Below, piece after piece: positions 14,531-14,883 of a stretch of 14,883 bases of DNA; the stretch's first letter is position 1, and each line of letters begins with the position of its first letter. The notes under the pieces are model-generated. The model was not told the DNA's origin. It was given only the letters and a program-made list of their open reading frames with translations, and made no database searches. The DNA lies in contig CAXUEL010000065.1 of NCBI GenBank assembly GCA_964249915.1, positions 1 to 14,883 on the forward strand. Direction: 5' to 3'. The stretch comes from Lichenicola sp964249915 (GTDB taxonomy: Bacteria; Pseudomonadota; Alphaproteobacteria; Acetobacterales; Acetobacteraceae). A program made the translations under genes and the position numbers.

Positions 14531-14883
14531 TTGCTCATGAGACATTCATGCTGGACTTCTGTGCCAAGTAAACCGCCGACGCATTCGATAATAATGAGTG
14601 GTATAGAGTCGATCAATCTCCCAACGGACATAGGTCCGCTTCCGGGGTCGGCATAACGGGCGCGCTTTGACCGACATGAGGTCGGAAGCAGTCGCTTGGC
14701 CAGTGGTTGGGCGTGTCCGCTTCGCCGCTTCCGATGCTCCATAGCGGACAGTCCGGTTCCGGCCACTTTGCCCCACCGCGATTAAATGACCCTGTCATCG
14801 TCATGGTTCCACAACAGAGCGTCGGATGATCCGCATGAGGAGAACACTGGCAGCACTCTAGCTCCTCGCCACCACCCCCACCC
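14531..14883. other. Right-end intergenic region
   Basis: No convincing gene up to the window edge. Short frames read through the repeat copy at 14634-14775 and have no recognisable product. GC rises again towards the edge. No tRNA or attachment-site-like repeat was seen. Confidence 0.5.
14634..14775 (+). repeat. Right copy of a diverged intergenic repeat (AAGCGGAC type)
   Basis: Carries GTCCGCTT at 14634, TGGGCGTGTCCGCTTC at 14708-14723 and AGCGGAC at 14743-14749, in the same order as the reverse complement of 10755-10896. It begins about 100 nt after the helicase stop codon. The copies are clearly diverged, so this is an old repeat, not a recent duplication. It shows no transposase and no clean terminal inverted repeats. 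Confidence 0.45.

Noticed and set aside
10900..14600. Attachment-site-like direct repeats bordering the accessory block
   Set aside because: Only a 7-base shared word (ATAATGA) was found near both ends, which is expected by chance; there is no tRNA or integrase.
14527..14766. 79-codon minus-strand frame after the helicase gene
   Set aside because: It reads through the intergenic repeat copy; such frames come from the repeat and not from a conserved protein.
1..14883. tRNA genes, CRISPR arrays and insertion sequences
   Set aside because: No TTCGA-type T-loop with a matching acceptor stem, no regularly spaced repeats and no transposase frame were seen by eye; tRNAscan or ISfinder runs were not possible.

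Overview
This window comes from a high-GC alphaproteobacterial chromosome. The order rpmI-rplT ... pheS-pheT, the style of the PheS/PheT proteins and the GC-rich codon use suggest Rhodospirillales/Acetobacteraceae, but that is inference and no rRNA or other firm taxonomic marker is present. By eye the core genes run near 70% GC (42 of 60 bases in line 9481). The right third is clearly poorer (31 of 60 in line 13261).

Layout. 1-2564, minus strand: the first 490 codons of pheT (cut by the left edge) and complete pheS, 3 nt apart. 3050-3346, plus strand: a small unknown protein that splits the usual rplT-pheS junction. 3404-3981, minus: rplT and rpmI (ribosomal proteins L20 and L35); infC is not next to them. 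4480-6795, minus: a GAF-like/PAS/GGDEF/EAL cyclic-di-GMP enzyme with both catalytic signatures intact. 7393-8046, plus: a WrbA-family flavoprotein with a TTG start. 8806-10917, plus: an APC-superfamily amino acid permease whose last ~165 codons look like read-through into intergenic DNA.

10928-14530 is an accessory block of lower GC with two divergent genes around a 111-bp intergenic region. The minus-strand gene encodes a 331-aa protein with an Mrr-like PD-(D/E)xK domain. Its last eight residues, DLDDDIPF, are almost identical to the C-terminal tip of bacterial single-stranded DNA-binding protein (DFDDDIPF in E. coli). The plus-strand gene encodes an 831-aa superfamily 2 helicase with a second PD-(D/E)xK-like domain at its C-terminus. 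I read the pair as a candidate nuclease-helicase defence system that I cannot assign to a named family. The SSB-like tip suggests targeting to replication or repair sites. The block is flanked by inverted, diverged copies of an intergenic repeat with AAGCGGAC motifs; the left copy lies inside the permease tail.

The housekeeping genes (translation factors, signalling enzyme, flavoprotein, permease) look unrelated to the accessory block. I saw no tRNA, rRNA, CRISPR array, transposase or integrase.
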